DNA from: SFLA01 sp045595785
GTDB lineage: Bacteria; Bacillota; Clostridia; Oscillospirales; CAG-382
DNA length: 52,971 nucleotides
Assembly: GCA_045595785.1 (NCBI GenBank)
Contig: JAZOBE010000003.1
Location: 1 to 52,971, forward strand
Reading direction: 5' to 3'
Within the stretch, counting starts at the first letter, position 1; every line of letters begins with the position of its first letter. Of this stretch, positions 18,742 to 28,009 are shown piece after piece. Below the pieces are notes generated by a model, which was given only the letters and a program-made list of their open reading frames with translations, was not told where the DNA came from and did not search any database. The position numbers and the translations under genes were made by a program.

Positions 18742-18886
18742 TTAAAAAACTTTAGGTTATTTTCCCTTATCACGGCAGTGCTCGGCTGTGAGAAAGGTTA
18801 ATACATAGCCTCGGCGGAGGTGCCGCAGGTTTTTCCCCTGCGAAAAAACGCAAAACAAAAATACTTTTTTGAAAGGAAAATGAAAA
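18742..18886 (+). other. Structured 145-nt leader before the major TasA-like gene
   Basis: The region contains three possible hairpins: CACGGC/GCTGTG (about 18771-18790), CCTC/GAGG or the alternative GCGG/CCGC (about 18809-18836), and CGCAGG/CCTGCG (about 18834-18852). A GAAAGG Shine-Dalgarno follows. I searched for GEMM c-di-GMP riboswitch signatures and did not find them. No consensus promoter was found. Confidence 0.4.
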
Positions 18887-21061
18887 ATGCAAAACAAACA
18901 AAAGCTTACTTATGGTATCAAAGGTAAGCTGATCTCTGCAACAGCCATGCTCTTAGTTGCTTTGATCATGGTTGTATCTTCTTCATACGCGTGGTTCACC
19001 CTTTCCACCGCACCTGAAGTAACCGGCATCAACACCGCTGTCGGCGCAAACGGCGCATTGGAAATGGCACTTCGTTATAACGGCGACGTGAAAGAAGGAC
19101 AGGTTTCCGGCGACTCCAATCTTTATTGGGGTAACCTTGTTAACCTTGATAAGAACTCTCACGGTATCAACTACGGTGTAGAGCTTATTACCTTGCTTCC
19201 TTCTATGCTTAACGTGTCCGGTACAGGGTTGTCCGGTACCCCTCTTCAGACTCCTGAATATGGTGCAGATGGACGAGTTTCTATTCTTAAACCAAACTCT
19301 ATTCTTGGTACATATGACGATACCAAAGAGAACTTCTATCCTTCCAACGGTTTGGGCTTCCGTGCAGTTGGTACTGCTTCCGGTATGACTGACCGTCAGC
19401 TTGGCTATCGTAACGCAAAGTCCAATGCAGCTACTGCAACTGCACAGGCTACCAACATGGCATCTTCTTCTCTCAAGAATAACGGTGGTACTCTTGCAAA
19501 CATTGCTGTTAAAAAAGCGATGAGCACCGGTGACAGCTATACACAGGAAGATGTTAGTGCTTTGTTGGCAATAGTAAACGACCTTCTTGGTACCGATACC
19601 AAGACTGGTGCGATTCAGTACATTGAAAAGGCTTATGTTGAATATATCAGAATGTACGTTGCAGGTACAAGCGGCGGAGCTTCTGATGATGCAACATGGA
19701 AGCTTATGGATTCGGCTATCGCCGGAGGTGGAGACCTGTTCACGATGTTCGATTCTGACACAGGCGTTTTCTCTGTAGGTGAGGTTAGTGTAGTTCTTCC
19801 TGCAAGCCTTTCCGATCCTATCAAGGCTTTAGCTGCAACAAAAGCAAAAGTTGTTGAAGCGAAAACTGCTCTTGATGATATGGCCGATGACGGAGCAGAT
19901 GCTACGTTCAACTGGGATACAATAAATGTTCCGTTGTATAAACTCGCTGATATCAACAATATGGAGATCAACGGTATTAAAGCAAGTGAAGCAAATGATA
20001 AGATGAGCGATATCGTAAATGGTGTTGCTTCTCAGGGTGTAAGCGTTACTATGAAGAGCGGCGGCGGTGTTTATGCAGATATTGCAGACCATTGCGGCGA
20101 TTATTCTACTGCTGTTGTTATAGAACAGCTTTCTTCAGGCGGTTTCACTGTTAACAACGTAAATGCAAAAATGTCAACTGCTTCAACTGTAAGCCCTGCA
20201 CACTTGGTCGGTGTTGGCAACAACATGTCAACTCTTTCTCCCGCACCTTCCAGCGAGGGCGGCGAAGCAAAGCCTTTTACTGAGTATTACGGCTTTATTC
20301 TTGACCTTGCTTTCCGTACCAATGCAAAGGAATCTAACCTCCTTCTCCAGACAGAAGCTATCGACCGTATTTACGATGATAATACCAATGATGCTACTAT
20401 GGGCCACGGAAGCACCATGACCTTTAAGTCTACTTCCGGCAACTTTGATGATATTCAGGTTGCTGCTCTTATGAAGCATATTCGTCTTGTGTTCTTTACC
20501 CCGAACGACGATGCTGAAACTGGCGGTATTATCCTTGCTTACGCAAAGCTTAACATGGATTCCGGCGTTACTACTGATGCGAATGGCGTAACTGCAGGTA
20601 TCTATTTGTACACCTCCAGCTATACGACTGATGCAAGCGGCAACTACCTTGATGAAAGTGGCGCGGTTGCATACTACAAGTATGATGGCAAGTATTATTC
20701 AGTAGCAAATTGGGATGCTACTAATAGTGTTCCTGTTGCAAATGCAACCGAATCTACTACTTTTGAAAAGGCAGCAACAACCGAAACAACACTTGAAGGC
20801 ACCAATGCTGTTATTACCGCTCTTACTCAGAATACCCAGCACAACGTTTCCGTGCTCGTATATCTTGATGGTACCACTATTACCAACGCAGACGTTGCTT
20901 ATGACGCAGCTACTTCTATGACGGGTACTATGAACCTTCAGTTTGCAAGCTCTGCAAACCTTGTTCCTATGGAATATGCAGATCTTCACACCCCCGGTGC
21001 AAACACTAATACTAGTGCAGACGCTAATACCAGCACAGACGCAGGAACTCAGGGTAATTAA
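18887..21061 (+). CDS. TasA/camelysin-like SipW-type surface subunit (YAWF class)
   Basis: 724 residues. The N-terminal hydrophobic segment ends in SSSYAWFTLS (YAWF at 34-37), a SipW-cognate type signal. The mature part begins TGINTAVGANGALEMAL, which matches the 1,595-residue protein at 31429. Conserved islands with that protein include WGNLVNL, an FILDLAFRTNA-type strand and a C-terminal YLDG ... NADV segment (near 659). The tail is a low-complexity Asn/Thr/Ser/Asp stretch. It is probably a main fibre or matrix subunit, processed by one of the two signal peptidases encoded downstream. Start ATG follows GAAAGG with a 10-nt spacer. Confidence 0.75.
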   Translation: MQNKQKLTYGIKGKLISATAMLLVALIMVVSSSYAWFTLSTAPEVTGINTAVGANGALEMALRYNGDVKEGQVSGDSNLYWGNLVNLDKNSHGINYGVELITLLPSMLNVSGTGLSGTPLQTPEYGADGRVSILKPNSILGTYDDTKENFYPSNGLGFRAVGTASGMTDRQLGYRNAKSNAATATAQATNMASSSLKNNGGTLANIAVKKAMSTGDSYTQEDVSALLAIVNDLLGTDTKTGAIQYIEKAYVEYIRMYVAGTSGGASDDATWKLMDSAIAGGGDLFTMFDSDTGVFSVGEVSVVLPASLSDPIKALAATKAKVVEAKTALDDMADDGADATFNWDTINVPLYKLADINNMEINGIKASEANDKMSDIVNGVASQGVSVTMKSGGGVYADIADHCGDYSTAVVIEQLSSGGFTVNNVNAKMSTASTVSPAHLVGVGNNMSTLSPAPSSEGGEAKPFTEYYGFILDLAFRTNAKESNLLLQTEAIDRIYDDNTNDATMGHGSTMTFKSTSGNFDDIQVAALMKHIRLVFFTPNDDAETGGIILAYAKLNMDSGVTTDANGVTAGIYLYTSSYTTDASGNYLDESGAVAYYKYDGKYYSVANWDATNSVPVANATESTTFEKAATTETTLEGTNAVITALTQNTQHNVSVLVYLDGTTITNADVAYDAATSMTGTMNLQFASSANLVPMEYADLHTPGANTNTSADANTSTDAGTQGN

Positions 21062-21078
21062 ACCAAAACTCTTTTGTT

Positions 21079-21116
21079 CCCCGCAGGCGTATTTGCCTGC
21101 GGGGGACAGAGTCCCC
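21079..21116 (+). other. Two overlapping, mutually exclusive hairpins
   Basis: Stem A is CCCCGCAGGC (21079-21088) with GCCTGCGGGG (21095-21104), 10 bp. Stem B is GGGGAC (21102-21107) with GTCCCC (21111-21116). They share 21102-21104 and so compete. Stem A has no T-run. The arrangement suggests attenuation or an mRNA 3'-end barrier after the abundant subunit gene. Confidence 0.6.
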
Positions 21117-21164
21117 AAACATCCAAACAAATAAACACGCGCACGCGGGGAAAGGAGTAACGAC

Positions 21165-22193
21165 GTGGCTGATAAAACAAAGAAATATAACAGAGCACTG
21201 TTTATCACATTATATTTTGTTTTGGTAGTTACGCTGTTACTGCTGTTAACAGTATCCTCTTATGCGTGGTTTAACCGCAGTAAGACTACCCGTGTAAGTA
21301 ACGTAAACACCTACGTTACCACCGTGGCAGGGCTTGAGATAGCTCTCACACCTGATGCGGAGATATGGGGAAAGCAGTTATCATTTCTTGAAATGGTACC
21401 CGAGACGGCGCCTTTGCGTCCGGTTACCTGGTCTGATAAAGACCAAAGATTTTATGCCGCGGTATATGGCTTTGACGGTAGGCTTACAGGTTCCTGGCAG
21501 CCGCTGTCTGACGAGCGCAATGCCAACCGCGATAATTACGAAGGCTATTATTGTGTGGGTACCTTTTATGCACGCACAACAGACCCCGTAAGCGTTTCGC
21601 TTACTCCTGCTGTGGACGTAGAGGAAGGCACCAACGGAGCAGGGACATACCTTGTAGGTACGCCCCTGTGGGATCCCGAGGAAATTAAACATTACAATGG
21701 CGGACAGGGCGCCGAGAATGCCGTGCGTATCGGTATAAAGGTAACACGACTCGGCGATGACAATTTGCCCACAAACGAGGCGCCTCTGTTTTTGATCTAT
21801 GAGCCCAACTGTGATACACACGCAGACGGTTCTACAGGATATATCCCCACTCCCAGTATAGACGGCACGGATTCTCTTGTTCCCGCAGACCGTCTTATAA
21901 CCCAGACAGCTTCCGTTTGGGAAGAGACTTATCCCGTTGAAAAGGACGTGCAGATATATACCTTTGGCGAGTTCACCTCCTTTACTCAGCTTTTTGAGAT
22001 GGAAGCGAATTCAAAAGTAAAAATACAGTTTTATATATGGCTTGAGGGGCAGGACGTAGACTGTACCAACGCCATTCAGGAAGCACAGATACTTGCAAAC
22101 ATTCAGTTTGTTGCAAACACAGAATCCGGCGGATCGGGTCTGGTTCCCATATATCCTTCGGATAACGGAAAAGAGGCTTCCGAAGCTTCTTAA
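21165..22193 (+). CDS. YAWF-class SipW-type surface subunit with WLEG motif
   Basis: 342 residues starting at GTG (AAAGGAG with a 7-nt spacer). The hydrophobic N-terminus ends in SSYAWFNRS (YAWF 33-36), followed by VSNVNTYVTTVAGLEIALTP, which parallels the start of the mature 18887 product. The body is beta-rich. Near 292 it carries WLEGQDVDCTNAI, the family's C-terminal signature. It lies directly before a SipW-type peptidase, the likely processing enzyme. It may be a minor or initiating subunit. Confidence 0.72.
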   Translation: MADKTKKYNRALFITLYFVLVVTLLLLLTVSSYAWFNRSKTTRVSNVNTYVTTVAGLEIALTPDAEIWGKQLSFLEMVPETAPLRPVTWSDKDQRFYAAVYGFDGRLTGSWQPLSDERNANRDNYEGYYCVGTFYARTTDPVSVSLTPAVDVEEGTNGAGTYLVGTPLWDPEEIKHYNGGQGAENAVRIGIKVTRLGDDNLPTNEAPLFLIYEPNCDTHADGSTGYIPTPSIDGTDSLVPADRLITQTASVWEETYPVEKDVQIYTFGEFTSFTQLFEMEANSKVKIQFYIWLEGQDVDCTNAIQEAQILANIQFVANTESGGSGLVPIYPSDNGKEASEAS

Positions 22194-22281
22194 AACAGGC
22201 AAACCATAACCAAAAACACGAAAAAAACAGCTTTTTGTGCTTTTATATAAAAAAACAGCGATTCACCCTCTAAATTCACTT

Positions 22282-22297
22282 GCCGTATTTATACGGC
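22282..22297 (+). other. Small hairpin adjacent to the sipW-like ribosome binding site
   Basis: GCCGTA and TACGGC pair around a TTTA loop immediately before GGAAAGGG and the ATG at 22311. The structure ends 1-2 nt from the Shine-Dalgarno and could influence its access. Confidence 0.35.
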
Positions 22298-22310
22298 GGA
22301 AAGGGTCTTT

Positions 22311-23159
22311 ATGAAAAAGAAAGAAAAAATCCAGCCTGAAGTAATCGAAACCGCAGAAAACTCACAGGAATCTACAAAAAAGAGCCCAAAAACGGTTCTT
22401 AATACCATCATCAACGTGGTTCTTGTTATCGCTATAGTTATTGCGGCAGTGGCTACATACGTTTCATTCGTTTCGTCTTCCGGACAGGGCGCACCCAACG
22501 TTTTCGGCTTGCGTCTGCTGTCTATTCAGACAAACTCAATGGCAGACACTCTTATGCCCGGCGACCTTGTTATTTCCGTCGGCGTTAAGGACAAGTCTAC
22601 CCTTCGTCCCGGTGATATTATCACTTATTGGACTGTAATCAACGGCGAGCGTGTGCTTAATACCCACCGTATCATCAATATATATGATGGCGGCGATTAT
22701 CTTATTTTCGAGACCCAGGGTGATAATAACACCTCTGTCGACCCTCTTACCGTTCACCAGAACGAGATCATCGGTAAGTACAAGTTCAGACTTCCCGGTG
22801 TAGGTAAGGTGTTTGACTATCTGCAGACTCCCACCGGATTCCTGCTTATCGTTGTAGTTCCCGTATTTATCTTCTTCATATATCATCTGGTTCAGTTCTT
22901 CCGCGTACTGTTTGAGTATCAGAACGTAAAGAACCGTATCAAGTACGAGCAGGAAAGAGGCCGTACCGAAGATCTTATCGCCGCACAGCAGGAAGAGCAG
23001 GCGAGAAAAGAAGCAGAGCGTGCTCAGATGGAAGCAGAGCTCCGCGAGAAACTTCGTGCAGAGCTGCTTGAGAGCATGGCAAAGGAACAGCAGGCTGCAA
23101 AGGAAGCGGCTGAAACCAAAGCCGAAGAAGAACCCAAAGAGGAACCCAAAGAGGAATAA
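22311..23159 (+). CDS. sipW: SipW-type signal peptidase I with charged C-terminal extension
   Basis: 282-residue membrane serine peptidase (family S26B, the ER/archaeal type). One transmembrane helix (about 28-54) precedes the catalytic Ser76 in TNSMADTLMPGD and His119 in LNTHR. The His replaces the Lys of ordinary bacterial signal peptidases, as in SipW. A second hydrophobic segment follows the domain, and the C-terminus is a long Glu/Lys/Ala-rich helical tail in the cytosol. It is expected to cleave the YAWF-class preproteins on both sides. The charged tail resembles the tail of the second peptidase and may contact the AAA+/coiled-coil pair encoded next (inference). Confidence 0.85.
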   Translation: MKKKEKIQPEVIETAENSQESTKKSPKTVLNTIINVVLVIAIVIAAVATYVSFVSSSGQGAPNVFGLRLLSIQTNSMADTLMPGDLVISVGVKDKSTLRPGDIITYWTVINGERVLNTHRIINIYDGGDYLIFETQGDNNTSVDPLTVHQNEIIGKYKFRLPGVGKVFDYLQTPTGFLLIVVVPVFIFFIYHLVQFFRVLFEYQNVKNRIKYEQERGRTEDLIAAQQEEQARKEAERAQMEAELREKLRAELLESMAKEQQAAKEAAETKAEEEPKEEPKEE

Positions 23160-23191
23160 ATTACAAAAGTATTGGATGAATTAATGCCGAT

Positions 23192-24778
23192 ATGGATAAT
23201 TTTTTGAGATATTTCTTTCAGGATGCAAACAACGTTCTCAAAGGCTTTGAGGAGCTTTTCATTGCTATTTGGAACTGTTTGAATCTGCTTTTCAACTTCC
23301 CCAAGAGGATGGAGCTTATACAGCAGTACGACGAATCCTTCACCACTATGGACAGAGTGCTGGTCATAACCGTAAACGTTATTTTGCTTGCTTTTGCCGT
23401 AGTATTGATAGTTGCCGCTATAATGCTGTGCAAAAAAATATTCCGATTCCGCATCTCGCCCAAGAAGTATGACGAGGTAGTTAAGCAGGTCCGCTCTCTC
23501 CAGCGTGACCTTATACGTGCCAACTACGAAAAGGACAGACTTTTGGCAATGCGTGTTGAGCAGCTTGGCGGCAAAAACCCCTTGGATGCGCTCCCTCCCG
23601 ACGGTGAAGAAGAGCAGCAGGAAGAAGGGGAGAAAGAGGAGTACGTTGCTTCCGAAAACCGCAACAGATTTGATTCTCCTTGTGTGGACCCCTCCGAGAG
23701 CCGTTTCTTCCGTCTTACGGGTGTTGATAACTATTATAAAACCGAATACGTTACTCCCGAGTATGATAACGATATAACTCTTGCCGAGTTTTGCGAGCGT
23801 TTCCGTAAATTCGCCGCATCTCGTCTTAAGTTGTATTATGACCTTGATATGATGCGCTATTTCGTGGCATCCATGGGTACTGCAAGAATTATCATTCTGC
23901 AGGGTATTTCCGGTACAGGTAAAACCAGTTTGCCTTATGCGTTTGGTAAGTTTGTTCAAAAGGATACTACCGTTGTTTCGGTTCAGCCTTCATGGCGTGA
24001 GCGTACCGAGCTGTACGGATATTTCAACGAGTTTACCAAAAAGTATTCCGAAACCGAATTCCTTCGTGCAATATACGAAAGTAATTATTACCGTGATCCT
24101 CACATCGTTATTCTGGACGAGATGAACATCGCACGTGTTGAGTATTACTTCGCAGAAATGCTTTCTATTCTGGAAATGCCGCTTCAGGAGGAATGGAAGG
24201 TTGACGTTGTAACCGCTGTCTGGGATAACGACCCTTGCCTTATTAACGGCGGCACCGTTCAGATAACCAACAACGTATGGTTCGTCGGCACAATTAATAA
24301 CGACGACTCTACCTTCGCCGTTGCGGATAAGGTTTACGACCGTGCGATCCCTATCGACCTTGACAGCCGTGCGGATCCCTTTGAGTGCGAGGATACCGAG
24401 CCGGTTTACGTTTCTACCGACCATCTTAACGCACTTTTCGCTCAGGCAAAGCAGGATTATCCTATGTCCGATGAAATTGCGGAAAAGCTTGAGCTTGTCA
24501 ACGCTTACGTTATAAAGAACTTCCGTCTGGCATTCGGTAACCGTATTATGAAGCAGATACGTGATTACGTTCCTTGCTTTATCGCATGCGGCGGCACCGA
24601 GATACAGGCAGTTGACTTTATTATTGCAAAAAAGGTTTTGCGTAAGTTTGAATCCCTAAGCCTTGGCTTTATGAAGGATGAGCTTACTAAGTTCAGTAAT
24701 TTCCTTGATAAAACCTTCGGCAAAAACGTAATGGTACACTGCAAATCGTATATCGAATTGCTTAAAAAGAACAACTAA
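23192..24778 (+). CDS. Membrane-anchored McrB-like AAA+ ATPase
   Basis: 528 residues. The N-terminal 80 residues contain an amphipathic stretch and a clear transmembrane helix (about 53-77), then a helical and acidic linker. The AAA+ module has Walker A GISGTGKTS (about 237-245), a PSWRERTELYGYFN segment typical of McrB-like proteins, Walker B VILDEMN (about 306) and a sensor region GTINNDDSTFAVADKVYDRA (about 366). McrB proteins work with McrC in type IV restriction, but here a membrane anchor and a secretion-gene context point elsewhere. The ATG has only a weak Shine-Dalgarno, 32 bp after the peptidase gene. It pairs with the DUF2357-like gene that follows. Confidence 0.8.
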   Translation: MDNFLRYFFQDANNVLKGFEELFIAIWNCLNLLFNFPKRMELIQQYDESFTTMDRVLVITVNVILLAFAVVLIVAAIMLCKKIFRFRISPKKYDEVVKQVRSLQRDLIRANYEKDRLLAMRVEQLGGKNPLDALPPDGEEEQQEEGEKEEYVASENRNRFDSPCVDPSESRFFRLTGVDNYYKTEYVTPEYDNDITLAEFCERFRKFAASRLKLYYDLDMMRYFVASMGTARIIILQGISGTGKTSLPYAFGKFVQKDTTVVSVQPSWRERTELYGYFNEFTKKYSETEFLRAIYESNYYRDPHIVILDEMNIARVEYYFAEMLSILEMPLQEEWKVDVVTAVWDNDPCLINGGTVQITNNVWFVGTINNDDSTFAVADKVYDRAIPIDLDSRADPFECEDTEPVYVSTDHLNALFAQAKQDYPMSDEIAEKLELVNAYVIKNFRLAFGNRIMKQIRDYVPCFIACGGTEIQAVDFIIAKKVLRKFESLSLGFMKDELTKFSNFLDKTFGKNVMVHCKSYIELLKKNN

Positions 24779-24809
24779 CATTTGAATTCAGCTGAAAGGA
24801 GGGCGCAAT

Positions 24810-26687
24810 ATGGCAACGAAAAAAGCAGAAAACAATTCAGGCTCTGCTCTTATAGACCCGTTTTATCAAAAATATGTAAAAAGCGTTGTCCGCGCTCTCG
24901 GCAGCACTGAATTTTACGAATATTTTATGGAGTCTGTTGCTCATGCTGAGAATGAGATCCAGTTTTCCAACAGACGCATGGAAAAGATCGTCGATACCTC
25001 TTGGATCGACGCAATTGAAAGCGCCCTTCGCGGATTTCAGAATATTATTGAATCCCCCCGTAACGTTATCCGTGAGGATGAGCTTATCGTAAACGTGGCA
25101 AACGCAAAAAAAACGGGAAGCGACGTTGTGCGCCATCTGGCAGTACACACTTCCTTGGTTGAGGATTTCAACGAGGAAAGCGGTGACGTGCGCCCCAGTA
25201 AGCTGATGCAAAAGTACAGAGAGGATTCCATCGGTCAGGTTTATGAAAACCGCGTTGTGTTCACCACTCTTGAAATGGCATATCAATTTGTAAAGATCCG
25301 TCACGATGCACTTTTTGAAGTAATGAGTGACGAGTTCGGTGCGAAGCTAAAGGTAAAAACCGATATGCAGTCCTCCAACGAGGTGGTGCATATGGACACC
25401 TTTGTTCATATCCGCGACGTGGACAGTGCTCTTGATACCGATGACAAGAATCGCGAGATTTTTGACAGAATATCCAGATTGTATCGCATTCTTTCCACTA
25501 ATATGAACAGCCACTTCGCCCGCCATATGTCCAAATATCCCAGAGTAAGAGGCACCGTAACCAAGACCAACGTTCTTAAAAAGAACAAGAGCTACCACGC
25601 AGTTATGGAGCTTATGGAATACCTTAAGGGCTATCAGGATATAGGCTATACCATAAAGATAATCGAACAAAATCCTGTTGTGGACGAAACCTTCCAACGG
25701 GATATTTTTCACAATGTGCTTTTTAATTATCTCGTGCTTAAAGGACATCTTGAGCGTGATAAGGACAGACGTTTGCCTGCACCCTCCAAGGAGAAAAAGC
25801 GTTCCCTTAAGCCTAAATTTATAAAAGAGATAATCGAAGAGCTTACCGAGGATTACGATCTTCCCGAGGTAGAGATAAGAAAGGTTCTTATCGAGGAGCT
25901 TACCAAAGAGCAGCTTATGCGTGAGGAGGCAGCAGAACGCCGCCGCCTCGTAGAAGAGCAGGCTCAGCGCAAGAAGGATGAAGAAGCGCGCATAAAGCGT
26001 GAAAAGGAACAGGAAAAAGAGCGATTGCGCCTCGAAAAGGAACAGGAAAAAGAACGTATACGTCTTGAAAAAGAGGCAGAGGAACAAAGGCTTCTTATTG
26101 AACGTATGGAAAGAGAGCAGGAGGAACGCCGCCGCAGCGGATTGTTCCGCAAGGAACTTGCTCACTTTGAAAACGGATTTTCCGACCGTATGCAGGAGCG
26201 TCTTGAGCAGGCGGAACAAGAGGTTGTTGCCCGTCAAGACTTTGAGGATGCGGCGTATATCGTAGAAGAGACAGAGCGTCTCAAGCAGGAAGAAGCCGAA
26301 AGAGCAAGACAGCGCCGCCGCGACGAAATGGAAAGACTTCGCCGCGAAGAGCTGGAGGCACAGCAGCGTGCGCTTGAAGAAGAGGCACAGCGCCTTGAGA
26401 ATATCCGTCTTGAGAAATTGGCAGAGGAAGAAAAGCTGAGATTACAGCTTGAGGAGCAGGAAAGACAGGCGCTTCTCGAAAAGCAGCAGCAAGACCTGCA
26501 GGCAGTAGAATGCTATCTTAACGAGATATCCGTGTTCAACAGCAATTTGACACTTCGCTCTCTTATGAGAGAAAACGAGGTTCAGCGTAAACATACCGAG
26601 CAGCTTATGCGTGAGGACGAGCGCCGCAAGCTTTTGGACGCGCGTTCTTCGGCAAAGAAGCGTAATTGGAGATTTGGCAGAAGATGA
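24810..26687 (+). CDS. DUF2357-like partner of the AAA+ ATPase with long coiled coil
   Basis: 625 residues, behind AAAGGAGGG. Residues about 70-170 resemble the DUF2357/McrC-like N-terminal region: ESPRNVIREDELIVNV, VVRHLAVH and a YENRVVFTTLE segment. From about 370 to 610 the protein is an almost uninterrupted Glu/Arg/Lys-rich coiled coil (repeats such as REKEQEKERLRLEKEQ). I see no PD-(D/E)XK nuclease motif, so it is unlikely to be a restriction enzyme. It should be cytosolic and could form an elongated adaptor between the ATPase and the charged tails of the SipW peptidases. The next gene overlaps it by ATGA. The family assignment is tentative. Confidence 0.6.
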   Translation: MATKKAENNSGSALIDPFYQKYVKSVVRALGSTEFYEYFMESVAHAENEIQFSNRRMEKIVDTSWIDAIESALRGFQNIIESPRNVIREDELIVNVANAKKTGSDVVRHLAVHTSLVEDFNEESGDVRPSKLMQKYREDSIGQVYENRVVFTTLEMAYQFVKIRHDALFEVMSDEFGAKLKVKTDMQSSNEVVHMDTFVHIRDVDSALDTDDKNREIFDRISRLYRILSTNMNSHFARHMSKYPRVRGTVTKTNVLKKNKSYHAVMELMEYLKGYQDIGYTIKIIEQNPVVDETFQRDIFHNVLFNYLVLKGHLERDKDRRLPAPSKEKKRSLKPKFIKEIIEELTEDYDLPEVEIRKVLIEELTKEQLMREEAAERRRLVEEQAQRKKDEEARIKREKEQEKERLRLEKEQEKERIRLEKEAEEQRLLIERMEREQEERRRSGLFRKELAHFENGFSDRMQERLEQAEQEVVARQDFEDAAYIVEETERLKQEEAERARQRRRDEMERLRREELEAQQRALEEEAQRLENIRLEKLAEEEKLRLQLEEQERQALLEKQQQDLQAVECYLNEISVFNSNLTLRSLMRENEVQRKHTEQLMREDERRKLLDARSSAKKRNWRFGRR

Positions 26688-28009
26688 AAAAAACACTTCT
26701 CAAGCTGGCGGCTGTCGTTATGGCACTTGTGCTCGCTGTCGTTATGGTCGTTACCATGACCTATGCGTGGACCACCTTGTCTACCGCACCTATAGCAGAG
26801 GGAATACAGATTTCCATCGGCGGCGGAAACACCATAATGGTGGCACCGAATCTTAAAAAAACGGTTGACGGAAAAACATATTGTTATCCCGGATTTTTTG
26901 AGGATACGCTTCATTTTTCTCGTTATGACGAGTATGATTACCTTAAGGAGCTGGCACCCCTTACTCCTGTGTCCACTTCTGACGGTATGAATTGGTTTAT
27001 TCCCGAATATTATGATATTCTTGATGAAGAGGTTTTGAACGGAACCGCATCTGTGGGTACGTTGAAGCCTATCAACCAATTCACTGTGGATTCGTATCTT
27101 GAATACGCTAACGTCCCTAAAACCGACGTTAACGGCGGATATTATGTTTTTCTTGATTTTTGGGTGGTTTCCCCTGCGTCCAACTGCACTTTGCGTGTTT
27201 CTACCGGTGACGAGGGCGGAAGCTATCTTGTAGAGCTTATGTCTCCCGTAAAAAAATCAGACGGAGGCTTTACCCTTTCCCAATCCGCAGGTGTTGCGGC
27301 TTCATCGGCAAGAGTGGGATTCCTTGTTAATCCCGACTATGTAACCGACGATACTATGGTTCATTATCAGCAAAGCTATGCTTATTCACAGCAATACACC
27401 AAGCTTCGCGGCTCATATGCCGAGGAAGGCGAAAAATGGTATTCAAGCAATCATAGATTTACCATTTATGAGCCTAATGGCGACGTTCATCCCGAGGGAA
27501 CGGACGGTGTATACAAAATAACATCTCCTTTGGGATATGACGGAACCAACGTTGTTTATACAGATATCAGCAGTATTCTTACCGTTCAGCTTAAAAATCA
27601 GTGGAGTGAATCCTCTGCAGTGGGTATCGGTCTGGAGGAAGTATTCCAAACTGCCATAGCAGGCAAGAATATCAATACTGTTGATGATGCGAAAAACGAG
27701 CTGTATAACAAGTATCTGCAAGGCAATTTCGCACCTTACGTTACAAAGGGTGAGTTTATTGTAAACAGTGCAGACCTTTATACTTATTATTCCAGCGGAA
27801 ATATCGTGGATTCGGATGAGCTGACTGCCGCAAATAAAGGCGGCGCTACCGAAAGCACTTATATAGTTTCATTAGAGAAAAACGTTCCCCAGCGCATTCG
27901 TATGTTTGTGTGGTTAGAGGGTGAGGACCAAGATTGCACGTTAGTTGATGCAATAGATTTTGCCCTCGGAATTGAGTTGGCGGGAAGTAATCAAGAAGTA
28001 TATGATTAA
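26684..28009 (+). CDS. YAWT-class SipW-type surface subunit with WLEG motif
   Basis: 441 residues from the ATG at 26684, which overlaps the preceding stop (ATGA). The hydrophobic N-terminus ends in MTYAWTTLSTAP (27-38), nearly identical to the corresponding stretch of the 18887 protein. The body is beta-rich with no recognised catalytic motif. WLEGEDQDCT occurs near 409, followed by AIDFALGIELA. It is translationally coupled to the AAA+/DUF2357 pair on one side and the second signal peptidase on the other, so it is probably assembled by them. Confidence 0.72.
   Translation: MKKTLLKLAAVVMALVLAVVMVVTMTYAWTTLSTAPIAEGIQISIGGGNTIMVAPNLKKTVDGKTYCYPGFFEDTLHFSRYDEYDYLKELAPLTPVSTSDGMNWFIPEYYDILDEEVLNGTASVGTLKPINQFTVDSYLEYANVPKTDVNGGYYVFLDFWVVSPASNCTLRVSTGDEGGSYLVELMSPVKKSDGGFTLSQSAGVAASSARVGFLVNPDYVTDDTMVHYQQSYAYSQQYTKLRGSYAEEGEKWYSSNHRFTIYEPNGDVHPEGTDGVYKITSPLGYDGTNVVYTDISSILTVQLKNQWSESSAVGIGLEEVFQTAIAGKNINTVDDAKNELYNKYLQGNFAPYVTKGEFIVNSADLYTYYSSGNIVDSDELTAANKGGATESTYIVSLEKNVPQRIRMFVWLEGEDQDCTLVDAIDFALGIELAGSNQEVYD

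Noticed and set aside
18742..18886. GEMM-type c-di-GMP riboswitch
   Set aside because: The conserved GGCAAACC and GACGCAAAGCC elements are not present.
23024..23959. Minus-strand open frame of 311 codons
   Set aside because: Antisense to the first peptidase tail and the AAA+ gene; no motif.
23192..26687. Type IV restriction system (McrBC)
   Set aside because: No nuclease motif in the partner, a transmembrane helix in the ATPase and a secretion-gene context argue against it.
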